From positions 1-64,000 of the forward strand of contig VTFK01000218.1 of assembly GCA_009617715.1 (NCBI GenBank): 64,000 bases of DNA. The letters run 5' to 3'. This document shows, piece by piece, positions 37,921 to 48,187 of the stretch (its first letter is position 1; the number at the start of each line of letters is the position of its first letter). The notes below the pieces were generated by a model. It saw nothing but the letters and a program-made list of their open reading frames with translations. It did no database searches and was not told the DNA's origin. The DNA is from Plectrocnemia conspersa. Lineage: Eukaryota; Arthropoda; Insecta; Trichoptera; Polycentropodidae. Position numbers and translations under genes: made by a program.

Positions 37921-38849
37921 GAATATATTTCCAATAAGAAGGGCTTAGATCAACGCTGAAAGTGTTTTACTTCTCTTGAATATGTATGAGCGAAATTTCC
38001 TTTTATTAAATGTTATGTTAAGTTAAAATAACTGTTTTCGTTCCACAGTATTTGTTGATTCTAGCCTCGTTTGAAATTTATTACTCTCGTTTTCGCTACT
38101 AATTCGGATAACATAAAGGGTCTCATTATCGTCAATCTTTCGAGAATTAATCTCGTTCATCTTAATCCAGGAATCGTATTGTTGAAAACGTCGAGTAATT
38201 GCTTTTCACACGTCAGTCTATTGCGAATTAACGAAGCGCTTTTAAATAACAAATACAATTTCGGCGCTTTCAATCAAAATATGGAGTACGTGTATTACAT
38301 TATATAACACTGCTTGTACCGTTATGAAATTTTAGTTTGATTGCCAATAGATAAATGGGTAGATTGAAAGCAAAATATTTTTTTTTAGCACAGTACAATA
38401 TACGAGAGCGACGACCTTGCTCAATTTGACTAAAAAATAATAACACACTAACGTGTTATAATCTCGTGAGAGTAATCAAATGGATCGCCTACACTTTTAA
38501 TTATTTTTTATCGTAGTATAGCTTTTTTTGCAGTACTATGACCTAAATATTTTTATTTTAGTATAACACATACTTATCACATACGAATGTGGTTAACTAC
38601 AATTTTCATTTCTAAAACTTCAACTTTGAATATTGTTTCTTTGCTTTGAATAAAACTTCTTATGATAACAGAATTTTTGCACTAAGTGATAGAAAATGTA
38701 TGAATGTAAGGGTTGTTTTAAAATTAGTTTAAATGATTTAAAATATTATTAAATTTAAACGATTAAAAAAAAAAAAAAATATATTTTAAATATATTACCT
38801 TCTCCCACCTCTCGGCTAATTTTTTTTTATTACATTAGCATAAATTTTA
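37921..38849. other. AT-rich noncoding stretch
   Basis: Nothing recognised; A and T homopolymers near 38766-38830. Confidence 0.6.
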
Positions 38850-39460
38850 GATGCTTTGATTCAAAATATTTTGATAGTCCTCTTTTCACATCGTCTGCAT
38901 TTTGAATTTTTCCGTATAGGAAGTGTTGCATCGATTGAAATAAATTGTAGTCAGATGAAGGAAATTCTAGATAATGGACGAGATAAAACCTTTCAGCCAA
39001 GTTTCACTATGTTAATTTCGGCACATGATGACGCGCATCGTGTCGTGAATTTCTGTTAACATATTGAATACCGTGTGCACAAATTTGCGCGTTTCAGAAA
39101 CATTGCGCTGCATCATGTTCGTCATTTCAACTTAATTTAAATTTCAAGTGCAGACTTTTTTCTACTTCCTCGTGCACAACGATCCAGCTGATCACAATAG
39201 AGTTTCGTAATGCCCAATCCGTTTGCAATCCCACCATACACACAAAATAACTTTTTTTACAGTGGACACGGGTTTTGAGGTAGGTTGTGCTACTTGATTT
39301 TTGGGTAACCACTGTCTTTTACGACGATTGTTGTCGTAGAATACCCATCTGCAGTCATCAAACGGTCGGGAAAAGCTTGATTCAGAGGTTCTTGTGATAT
39401 GATGATTCGTGCTGACTTGTTTTCTTTGCGCAAATCGTGTAAAACCCATACACATTGTCT
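38850..39460 (-). pseudogene. mariner transposase pseudogene
   Basis: On the minus strand, about 39350-39210 reads WVFYDNNRRKRQWLPKNQ followed by STVKKVILCVWWDCKRIGHYE. This is the mariner segment around the first catalytic aspartate, which here appears lost. About 38980-38850 reads SSDYNLFQSMQHFLYGKIQ then ADDVKRGLSKYFESKHLKFY, the segment around the third catalytic residue (D34D type). Between them the frame shifts several times, and the second catalytic region is unrecognisable. No N-terminal helix-turn-helix domain or terminal repeats were found. This is the C-terminal half of an inactive Tc1/mariner element that moved by cut and paste at TA sites. Confidence 0.85.
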
Positions 39461-39745
39461 CAAAGCCTTCCTAATCCTCTTTATGTGTATATGTACTATT
39501 GATTTAGACTAGTTTAGTTTCTCGCCCAACTTAAGTAAAATGTTATTCCATTTCTGCAGCCAAGACATCATCATCTATCTTTGATGATATATAATGAATC
39601 GCCTACCATTTCACAAATATTTTTAGTGGCCATAGTTTCCAATTTTTTTAAGAAATTCATGCAATTTTGTATAAATTTATAATAAATACTTAATAAAAAA
39701 TCGTAAATTTTATGGCCCATTTTATTTTTCAAGATTTGGAAATCT
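39461..39745. other. AT-rich spacer
   Basis: No recognisable mariner or LTR sequence. Confidence 0.5.
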
Positions 39746-40392
39746 GGTTTTATTATATTATTTTACAATTGCGACAGACGATAAATATCGAGATGTTTTC
39801 TCGGAGCTGTGGTGGAGAAGCTGGCGCAGGGATGATGGGATGATGTCCGTGGGAGGTCATCAAATGTCTTGTAAGTGGCGTGGTAGCGATAGTACGGCAG
39901 AGGATGATCCTTCTCTGATACTGATGAGGAGTCTCTCTCGGCGAGCACCCATGACAGTATGTTGCCCGCGGGCGTCCGCTGGTCTCTTTTCTTCTTGGAG
40001 TCCAGGCTGAAGTACCCAGGGCTGCAAAGCTATCTGACCAATCACAATCATGCAGCGATCATCCAGCCAATAGATGTACTCCTTTCTTAGAACAGCGAAA
40101 TATGTATACGCCTTTAAAAAGCGAAATTTGCTTGATGGGCATTGTCCAAGGTCGTATACTGTTACGGGAATCTTGTGGATCTGGTGATTTATTATATCCA
40201 TGACCGTTTCGCAACAAAGAAATATTCTTTCAATGCACAGGAGACTCCTTGCGTGTTATTTGTGATTTTTCTGGTTGTAACGAAGGCTATTGTTTGGTCT
40301 CAATCCTTTACGTTATTGCCTTGTTTCCTTGTTGATGCATGATCATTTTGGTCACAGTAAATTAATGTGAATTTTAATAATACGACCCCACA
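39746..40392 (-). mobile_element. LTR-like repeat, second copy (possible solo LTR)
   Basis: On the minus strand it begins TGTGGGGTCG and ends near GTAAAATAATATAATAAAA, an AATAAA-type signal. It aligns along its length with 13391-14060 in reverse orientation. A TG start, a polyadenylation-like signal near the end and the absence of coding domains fit a solo LTR. The downstream part seen at 14060-14120 is missing here, so it is truncated or ends at a different point. The 113-codon minus frame inside is not protein-like. Confidence 0.5.
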
Positions 40393-42545
40393 CTTTTAAA
40401 TATAGTTAAGATAACCAACACAAATATAATAATTCAACCGCCAAAGCAAAACTGACTGTTAAAACTTAAATTTGAAAAATTATATTCATTTTGGGATTGC
40501 CTAATATAATCGATTTCTGAGATTGGCTCTAAAATATTGTAGAATTAATCGTAGAACGGACAAATAAACTTTGAGTACCATTATATATCTGGATTTTTTT
40601 TATTTCATGTTCTTTTTTCAGGCAAAATTTTTAATATTTCTTGTATATTTTCATAGCATGTGCTGAGCCGAATTATGGCCATTGATATAACATTGCACGT
40701 TAAATCTTCAATAACTGTATTTTACTAGTGTCTTAGTGTAACAAAATTTTGTAATATAGATAGTGCTACTCTTCATATTTTAGTATCAAATAATGATCGA
40801 AATACTGAAAGATAAAGATTTCTAACCATCCAAAAAATATAAAGGCGAAAATTTCATTTATTTATTTATAAATAAATATTATTTTATACTATTTTTAGAA
40901 TATTTTATTTTTCCAATATACCTGAGTTTGGTATTAGTATAATGAGGCATTTTACAAAGTAATGATCAATTATTACAATAAGTAGTGAACAATTTTATGA
41001 TATATATGTATTTGAAATCTATACGCTATATCAGATATGTCACACTTTCTATTTATTATTGAAAAAACGCAAAAAAATGTACATTGATTAATGCATTTTT
41101 AGTATCTATTAAGAATATTAATTTATTATTTAGATTTAAGAACCGCTGCATTAACCGAGTATTCGAAATACAGCGTCATTATATTGCAGTTCTGTTTCTC
41201 CAGAGGTCATCACTTAAATTGCAAACTGCTACCAAGCAGCAGGATTATTATTACAAGTTTAAAGGAACTCAGATGAATTATAAATTTTAATATTACACGT
41301 ATTTATACGATTTTTTACTTTTTTATGCGTCTAAAGCTTTTGAACTTTCTAACATCGGAAACGAATGCTACACATAAATAATAATTAATATAGTACATTT
41401 ACTGTGCTTTAATTGTTGCTATTATAAATGTATGATTTATAATAAATAACCGGCGTGAGAACCGATACTGAAACTAGATAATGATAATTACTTTACAGCA
41501 TTATATATATTTTTATTAAGCATATTTGAGTCATCAGTATTGAAAAAAATCTAAATCGTCGTATTTAATGATCTATTGTCGAACCTCTTTCGGAGGCTAT
41601 TATACGAAATTGCCAGTGTTGCATCAGAGCTTTGAAACGAGCGTGATTTTCACATAGCAACACACATAAAAGCCTAATGAAACACGCACTGTCACGACCG
41701 TATGTTGTATGGTCAACTATTTTTGTGCTAAAAGACACTGAAGAAGCAACATTGATCGAACGTTGAACCGCAGCTAATTGCTTTCGATCGAAAACGCTAC
41801 TTTCTCGCATAGAATTGTTTATAACAAACAAAAGGTTTATCCGTATATGCGTAATGCTGACATAAATTCGCTCAAAGTTTCAAATTCGGATCAGATAATG
41901 ACCGGTGAAAATCGCACAATTAAAACGCGCTTAATTGCGATGAAAATAATCATCAGTGTTTCATAACGAAATAGAAAGTGGGCAATTAAGAGTGATTTTT
42001 TGTTGTAGTTTGCTTCTGCTCAGTCGTAATGCTAATTTGACTGTTGTGTGTGTTATAGTTTTTCATGAAATGTTCGAGAAAGTGCGTGAGCATTGTTGTG
42101 CAATCTGTTTTCTCTTACGGATTCGGACGAGGAAATGCGAAAAATAATTAAGCGGCGATAGTTTGGTCACATTTTACAACTAGGCGTTGAGTCGAATCGG
42201 TAATGAATGAAATTAAATGGCCTTGACATAAATCGGTATGAGCATGAAACTTTACTGAACTTCTAAATAAAAAACAATAGATAACAACCAGTGTAGTGTG
42301 CTGCAAAACAACCAAATTCTGCATTTGAAGTTATGCATAAGTATTTATTGCTTCTCCAGGTCTTTCGTGTATTAATCAACGATAACACTGGTTTATCGTG
42401 TTGGTTATAAAATAATAAAAAAACATAACAAATGGCTTTTGTGATCATTATACTTAATGATAGTACTTTTCCATCTAATTCATTGATCTCCTGCGACCTT
42501 TAAAAACTTTCAAGCCGGTGATTTTATTCTAAACACAATATATCT
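40393..42545. other. Noncoding, one GC-richer patch
   Basis: The patch at about 41560-42200 is more balanced in composition and carries short overlapping frames on both strands. No domain, repeat or RNA is recognised. Confidence 0.55.
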
Positions 42546-42775
42546 CGTTTTAGCGTTAAATGCTTTCGTAAAGGATATGCTTTCACACCGCTGGTTAATT
42601 GCTCGTTACTCTTATTGAGAAGGCCACTAAAAGGCTGTTTTATTTTTTCATTATTTGGGTAGTTTACGATAGATCCAGTTTCAACATTAAGTGCTTTCAT
42701 AAAGGAGATACTTTCACACAGCTGGATCATTACTCTTCATTCCTTTCAAGCAGTCCGCTAAAATGATGTTTGCGT
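42546..42775 (-). other. Imperfect tandem repeat, possibly decayed C2H2 zinc fingers
   Basis: TGCTTTCGTAAAGGATATGC with TTTCACACCGCTGG (from 42561) recurs 131 bp on as TGCTTTCATAAAGGAGATAC with TTTCACACAGCTGG (from 42692). Minus-strand frames give QLCESISFMKALNVETGS and PFSGLLNKS, and KAYPLRKHLTLKRDI. These resemble C2H2 fingers of the LCEKSF...LNVH type with most Cys and His lost. The 131-bp period is not a multiple of the usual 84 bp, so the protein reading is speculative. Confidence 0.3.
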
Positions 42776-42837
42776 TACACTTGCATAGAGCAACCAAAAC
42801 ATTAGTTTATTGTACGAGTATCTTATACTAAAATATA

Positions 42838-42861
42838 CACCCAGGCCTCGTATAACACGGT
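42838..42861 (+). repeat. Left terminal inverted repeat of Tigger element
   Basis: Reads CACCCAGGCCTCGTATAACA then CGGT. A nearby inverted copy (CGCCGTGTTATACGAGG, about 42882-42898) makes a subterminal hairpin. Confidence 0.85.
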
Positions 42862-43062
42862 CATGTGGTTCCACAAAAACGCCGTGTTATACGAGGTTTG
42901 CAGTTCATACAAAATTAGGGTTTGCGTTCCAAGAAAAAATCTAAATTAGTTAATACCCTTCATTTCTTAAATAAACAATCAAAAAAATATACATTTTAAT
43001 ATTTATCGAATTTATTTTAATATGTAACATATAATATATCATTCATTCATCATCGCTATCAC

Positions 43063-43572
43063 TTAAAATTCTTTATGTTCGACTCTTCGGTTGTAAGTTT
43101 TCATCCTCAGAGGACTTTAGAGTATTTTTGGATTTAACCTTTAAAAAATCTGTAATAAGCGATTGTCTACTTTTAGCATATAAATCTTTACGTATTTCGC
43201 TATAGGGGCCAAGTTCTGCTGTAATCCCCTCTTGAACTTCAAACTTCTTTCCGTCATAGGATAATTTTCTATAAAAAAATGTTCTAATTTATCAGCCAAT
43301 CCCAAGCCGTCATTTATTGTTTTTAATGTAAAACATTTAGCTACTTCGCTTCTGAGTCATTAACTATGGTAGTTTCATCTAATTTTTTTTTTGTTCAACG
43401 TACGATCTTCCAATTTTTCTCCGATATCTTGAATATCCATATCATGAAATCCTTTTCCACTAATACCACGACAAATGTTAATTGTTCTTTGGTATTCATC
43501 TTCTATTTGTGGTACAACATTTTCTCCAGGGACTTCTTCTGGCCACAGCTTTTTCCAGCAAGAATTTAAAGT
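43063..43572 (-). pseudogene. Tigger transposase C-terminal part
   Basis: Minus-strand frames read TLNSCWKKLWPEEVPGENVV then, later, GISGKGFHDMDIQDIGEKLE and, after a frameshift at a ten-A run near 43383, KTINDGLGLADKLEHFF. LNSxWKKLWPE and GLADKLExFF are landmarks of the region downstream of the DDE domain in Tigger transposases. Two or more frameshifts and an in-frame stop near 43340 break it. The frame begins exactly where the LINE tail ends, showing that the LINE split it. Confidence 0.85.
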
Positions 43573-44512
43573 CGATTGATTTATTTATTTAATGGATTAT
43601 TTATTTTATTAATTTATTTAGCTTAATAGCTAATCTTTACATCTAACAAATTTAGTAAACATATATAAAAATATATAAAAAATACACAACAGAAAGAAAA
43701 AATAAAAATATACAATAATAAAGTCTTAATATTATAATTTATTTCTATATGTACGAAGGTGTTTTTTTATTCCATTTATGAAACCCGTTATATTTTTGCT
43801 GTTTCGGATTTCTCTTGGAAGACTATTATATAAATCAAAACCTCCGTACATAATTCCCCTAGCCGTACTCGTTTTCTTATACTTAATTATCTTTAAATTT
43901 TCTCTATTTCTAGTATTATATTCATGTACATCTTTATTTCTTATTAAATACTTATTAAAATATTCGGGTAACATATTATTTTCTAACTTATATATAAATA
44001 CTAAAACATTCATACTCAATATTTCTTGAACATTCAACCATTCTAATCTATCAATCATACTTTTACAATTAGTTAATCTATTTTTATTTAAGATTACTCT
44101 CATTGCCCTATTTTGTAATTTTTTTGCAACATTTGTTTATCTAATTTATTTAACATATTTAATAGTGTTGCACAATAATTAAAATGGGGCAATATTATAC
44201 TATTATAAATTATTTTTTTTGTATTTATACTTAATATATTTCTTAATCTAGATAATAAACCTATTTTTCTACTATTTTTTTTTAATATGTAATTAGAATG
44301 TTCTTTAAAATTTAATTTTGTATCAACAATTACTCCTAAATATTTTATATTATCCACTATTTCTATACTAGAGTTATTTATTACTATTTTGGTACTATTA
44401 TCTAACACATTTTTATAATTAATAAACATACATTTAGTTTTATTCTCATATATGTAGAGACCATATCGATACAATTTCGAATAGATTTTTTTTAAAGCTT
44501 GTGTAACTGTTA
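43573..44512 (-). mobile_element. 5'-truncated LINE fragment (Jockey/CR1-like)
   Basis: Two overlapping minus frames (44474-44100 and 44103-43732) encode the end of a non-LTR retrotransposon ORF2. The first has NKTKCMFINYKN, IKYLGVIVDTKLNFKEH and HFNYCATLLN, the thumb-side region after the RT catalytic motifs. The second has AMRVILNKNRLTNCKSMIDR, LEWLNVQE, HEYNTRNR and NSLPREIR. They are out of register by one base at an A run near 44130. The YADD motif and endonuclease are absent, as expected from 5' truncation. The 3' end is a repetitive AATAAATAAATT tail reaching 43573. Target duplications could not be fixed. Confidence 0.85.
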
Positions 44513-44660
44513 AATTCTCATCTTGTCGTAGCGCGATCCATATGCGTTTGAATCAAACATGTTAATTAATTTTTATTTTAAAACCGTGTTATATAAAACG
44601 TGTTGTACAAAAATTGCCACAATTCATCAACCGTGCTATATCAAAACAGTGTTATATAAA

Positions 44661-44684
44661 ACCGTGTTATACGAGGCTTAAGTG
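44661..44684 (-). repeat. Right terminal inverted repeat of Tigger element
   Basis: Reverse complement reads CACTTAAGCCTCGTATAACA then CGGT, three mismatches from the left repeat. Confidence 0.85.
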
Positions 44685-45845
44685 TATTAAAAAATTATAC
44701 AATTTGATTTGAAAAATACTTATAAACTAGGCAGTGCATCGATGGATTTTATGCTTTTAATCAAACACGTAAACCGGATCATTAAATAGCCTTCTTTGAT
44801 TTTTATTCAGGTATAAAATTTTCTTTAAGCCATAAAATAATTTCCTTGATAAACAAGACTAGTATTATATTTTGTTTATTATAGTATAGAACAGGAGTTG
44901 TCAAACTTTTGACCACTACAGGCGATCTTTTAAATTATTGGCGGCGGTCTATTAACGTCGCATTTGTTCAGTGATCATAAGAAAAATAGTAATTTAAAGC
45001 CATTTTATTTGTAGCGTAATTTTTATTATAAATAAAATTAGTTTTATGAATTACTTTTCAGTCTAATACCGAATTACGCTATTCCCAAAAATTTTACCTC
45101 CAATCACATATTCTTTTATTAAAGTTGAACGATAGAATATCGATATCACAAAAAAACATATAGAAAAAAATAACGTCCGTCCCATGAATTTAATACGCTC
45201 CGCCGATGAGTTATACGCGTTTTAATATTCAAAATATCCCGTCGCGACCCAAACATTAAACTGCGATAAAGCACAAAGGGCCAACTTTGAAAAGTGACCC
45301 AAGCCGACCGCAAGGGTCAAAATTTTCGGTCGCAAATTTCGACCGGTCACGTGCCGCGAACTCTACACCCCTCGGACTAATTACTCTGCGGCGTTGATTA
45401 TGTGCCGTGCACGCACACCTGGTACCCCCAAACTTGATTTCGTATTCATTGTATGCTGATGATAATGCTTTTGGATGTATCTATATTCGTAACGAGAGAG
45501 ACGTTGGACAGAGTTTCGGGGCGCACGCACGATCATCATCATTATCGTCACGCTATATTTCCTACGCAAAGTGAAGGTCGCCGTTTTTGATAATATGCAC
45601 CAAGAACCCCTGGAGCCGCTATTAGTGTTGCTTTGTTTATTGTGTTCAAAATCGGCGAAGTAGAAGGGAAATAAGAGCTAACGCTAAACAATGATTCCGA
45701 GTGTTGTGAGAATTATTTCATTGTAGTTTCCGATACCCGGTTCCGCTCGCGGCTAATTTAGAACCCCTGATATTATCGTTCTGAAAGATTTTAGGCTATT
45801 TTACAATCAAGTATATTTATTACATTTTTTTAAATTTATTGCCCA
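44685..45845. other. Noncoding, with a weak ratchet-like site and a GC-richer block
   Basis: A pyrimidine tract (CTTCTTTGATTTTTATTCAG) abuts GTATAA at 44810/44811; this is listed only as a weak ratchet candidate. ACAGGAGTTGTCAAACTTTT at 44890-44909 resembles a hAT end of the CAGNGGTTCTCAAACTTTT type. 45230-45760 is GC-richer, with no domain in any frame. Confidence 0.4.
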
Positions 45846-47545
45846 AAATATAAAGTTAAAAATCTTTTATTTACTTTTAATTATAAGAATTGTCAATCCA
45901 AATGTTATTCCAAAGTAGGCATTCCGGTTTTTCGATATTTTTCATTTCTCAAGAAATGAGAATTCTCAATTTCACTTCTCAGTTTTCTCTTGAACTCTTA
46001 TGCCTGCACTACACTCTCTTAAAGTTGTCTTAACCGAAGTTACAACTGAAGTCGGCCGAGACCTACGACTTCGAGTAAGCGACCGCACTGTCGCAAATTT
46101 CATATGCCATCCGGACGGCGGCTTCTGTCATATTTGCGTACGATCGAAAAATGTGCCAAATAATCGCAATTTTCAAATTGTCATATTATTAAAATTATGC
46201 TACTAATAATTATAAAGTTTGTGTGGGCACTCACCAATACAATATCAGTGAAAACTTTTCGGTCGTAAATATTCAATTTACGCAAAATCTTTTTCGGCTT
46301 TTGCAAAATGCCCTAAGGCATAAAAATGATACTTCAGAATACGAACACCACATCTGTGACTATCCTAGAATTTGTCACCATCGATTCTAAATAAGAATTC
46401 GTTATGGTGTGACATTTATATAAACCGATCTAGGAAAATATATAAGGATATTTGAAACGATTTTTTTTAACAAAATCAAGTACCACTAAATATTTTTTAA
46501 TTATTTAATTTTATATGAAAAAAAATATAATAACGATATATGTTAGAAGAATATAATTAATCCTTTTTGATGCCTTAAAATATTCAAAGATTTCAGTAAG
46601 AGTCTGTTGAAGTCCCCGATAAGCATGTGGTATTATAACTTGACCACGTGACCACGATGCAGCGCTCTACATGCATGATAACCAGGGCTGTGGAAATATA
46701 AAGTTAAAAAATCTTTTATTTACTTTTTTAATTATAAGAATTGTCAATCCAAATGTTATTCCAAAGTAGGCATTCCGGTTTTTCGATATTTTTCATTTCT
46801 CAAGAAATGAGAATTCTCAATTTCACTTCTCAGTTTTCTCTTGAACTCTTATGCCTGCACTACACTCTCTTAAAGTTGTCTTAACCGAAGTTACAACTGA
46901 AGTCGGCCGAGACCTACGACTTCGAGTAAGCGACCGCACTGTCGCAAATTTCATATGCCATCCGGACGGCGGCTTCTGTCATATTTGCGTACGATCGAAA
47001 AATGTGCCAAATAATCGCAATTTTCAAATTGTCATATTATTAAAATTATGCTACTAATAATTATAAAAGTTTGTGTGGGCACTCACCAATACAATATCAG
47101 TGAAAACTTTTCGGTCGTAAATATTCAATTTACGCAAAATCTTTTTCGGCTTTTGCAAAATGCCCTAAGGCATAAAAATGATACTTCAGAATACGAACAC
47201 CACATCTGTGACTATCCTAGAATTTGTCACCATCGATTCTAAATAAGAATTCGTTATGGTGTGACATTTATATAAACCGATCTAGGAAAATATATAAGGA
47301 TATTTGAAACGATTTTTTTTAACAAAATCAAGTACCACTAAATATTTTTTAATTATTTAATTTTATATGAAAAAAAATATAATAACGATATATGTTAGAA
47401 GAATATAATTAATCCTTTTTGATGCCTTAAAATATTCAAAGATTTCAGTAAGAGTCTGTTGAAGTCCCCGATAAGCATGTGGTATTATAACTTGACCACG
47501 TGACCACGATGCAGCGCTCTACATGCATGATAACCAGGGCTGTGG
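45846..47545 (+). repeat. Near-perfect 850-bp tandem duplication
   Basis: Unit 1 is 45846-46693 (848 bp) and unit 2 is 46694-47545 (852 bp). By eye they differ only in homopolymer lengths: one A near 45860, two T's near 45877, and one A near 46214. Each unit contains 155 bp of flank, the left two thirds of the TTA-type MITE and the first 11 bases of the hAT MITE (CAGGGCTGTGG). The same 68-codon frame therefore appears at 46000 and 46851; it is not considered a gene. A very recent duplication and an assembly error both fit. Confidence 0.9.
46001..46693 (+). mobile_element. Partial TTA-type MITE (duplicated left part)
   Basis: Starts TGCCTGCACTACACTCTC after TTA (45998-46000) and stops at the duplication junction, 11 bp into the hAT MITE end. 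It is not an independent insertion; it arose by duplication of the copy at 46852. Confidence 0.85.
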
Positions 47546-48187
47546 AGTCGTTAAAAAAAAAACACGACTCCGACTCCGATTCCGATATTTACCAACAACA
47601 CGACCCCACTCCGACTCCGACTCCGACTTCGACTTCGACTCAAAAAAGTTTAATTTTATCAGGTATTTTTCTATACGTTTAATATTCATACGCTATATAC
47701 ATTCATTATTACGCAATTAAAAATTCATAAATTTCATAATTTAAAAAAATGCTCGGAGTCGCTCATTTTTCACGACTCCGACTCCGACTCCAACTCCGTC
47801 CAAAACACCACGACTCCACGACTCCAACTCCGACTTCGACTCCACAGCCCTGATGTTAACTATAGGACGCCTACGCGCATACTGAAATTCTGCGAAACAC
47901 CATATCATTATCTCTCTCACTCTCGTCACTTAACACGCGAGAGAGCGAAAGGGGAAGTACCTCACCGCTCGCGCTCTAAAGAGCAGCTCCGGCTTCGGTC
48001 CCTTTGACTCCGGTTCTTTTGCCGACAATGTTTGGAAGCGCAGGAAGCTGGCCAAGTCGACTGAATTACCCCTACTTTACCTCCCGTTCTCGGTAACTTC
48101 GGACAACTTCCGAAAGATTTTAGAGCGAGCAGAATCGAACCGTCCTTGGCCAACCTTGGCCAACTTCCAGTTAGTGTAGTGCAGACA
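46852..48187 (+). mobile_element. TTA-type MITE, full copy, with hAT MITE inside
   Basis: Left end TGCCTGCACTACACTCTC and right end TAGTGTAGTGCAGACA are imperfect inverted repeats. TTA flanks both sides (46849-46851, 48188-48190). Apart from the nested hAT MITE and its duplicated site, the element is about 1.0 kb. It matches 61605-62395 in opposite orientation, but carries roughly 290 bp more near the left end (about 46894-47204). A 3-bp TTA duplication is the hallmark of PIF/Harbinger elements, yet no transposase is seen, so the superfamily is inferred. The right portion has many short repeats of CAACTTCC and CCAACTT. Confidence 0.8.
47535..47852 (+). mobile_element. hAT-type MITE with ACTCCG-rich ends
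   Basis: Ends CAGGGCTGTGGAGTCG and CGACTCCACAGCCCTG are perfect 16-bp inverted repeats, followed by ACTCCG-type subterminal repeats. The 8-bp target duplication is ATGATAAC (47527-47534) and ATGTTAAC (47853-47860), one mismatch. The related MITE at 61605-62395 has this site unoccupied, around 61970-61980 on its opposite strand. CAG ends with an 8-bp duplication define hAT. It has no coding capacity and would need a transposase from elsewhere. Confidence 0.92.

Larger units (their letters stand above)
42838..44684 (-). mobile_element. Tigger/pogo element with a LINE inserted
   Basis: Inverted terminal repeats at 42838-42861 and 44661-44684 share GCCTCGTATAACACGG, and TA flanks both ends (42836-42837, 44685-44686). 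Inside, from right to left, are repeated CCGTGTTATATAAAA subterminal motifs, a possible short start of the transposase near 44560, a LINE fragment, and the transposase C-terminal part. The catalytic core is missing, either deleted earlier or lost with the LINE insertion. The well-matched ends and TA duplication make the boundaries the best defined of any Tigger copy here. Confidence 0.85.

Noticed and set aside
46000..47057. Two identical 68-codon open frames
   Set aside because: They lie inside a duplicated MITE, start at its terminal repeat, and are interrupted in the related copy at 61605-62395.
47500..47929. Asp/Ser/Thr-rich frames around 47.6-47.9 kb
   Set aside because: They are translations of the ACTCCG repeats of the hAT MITE.
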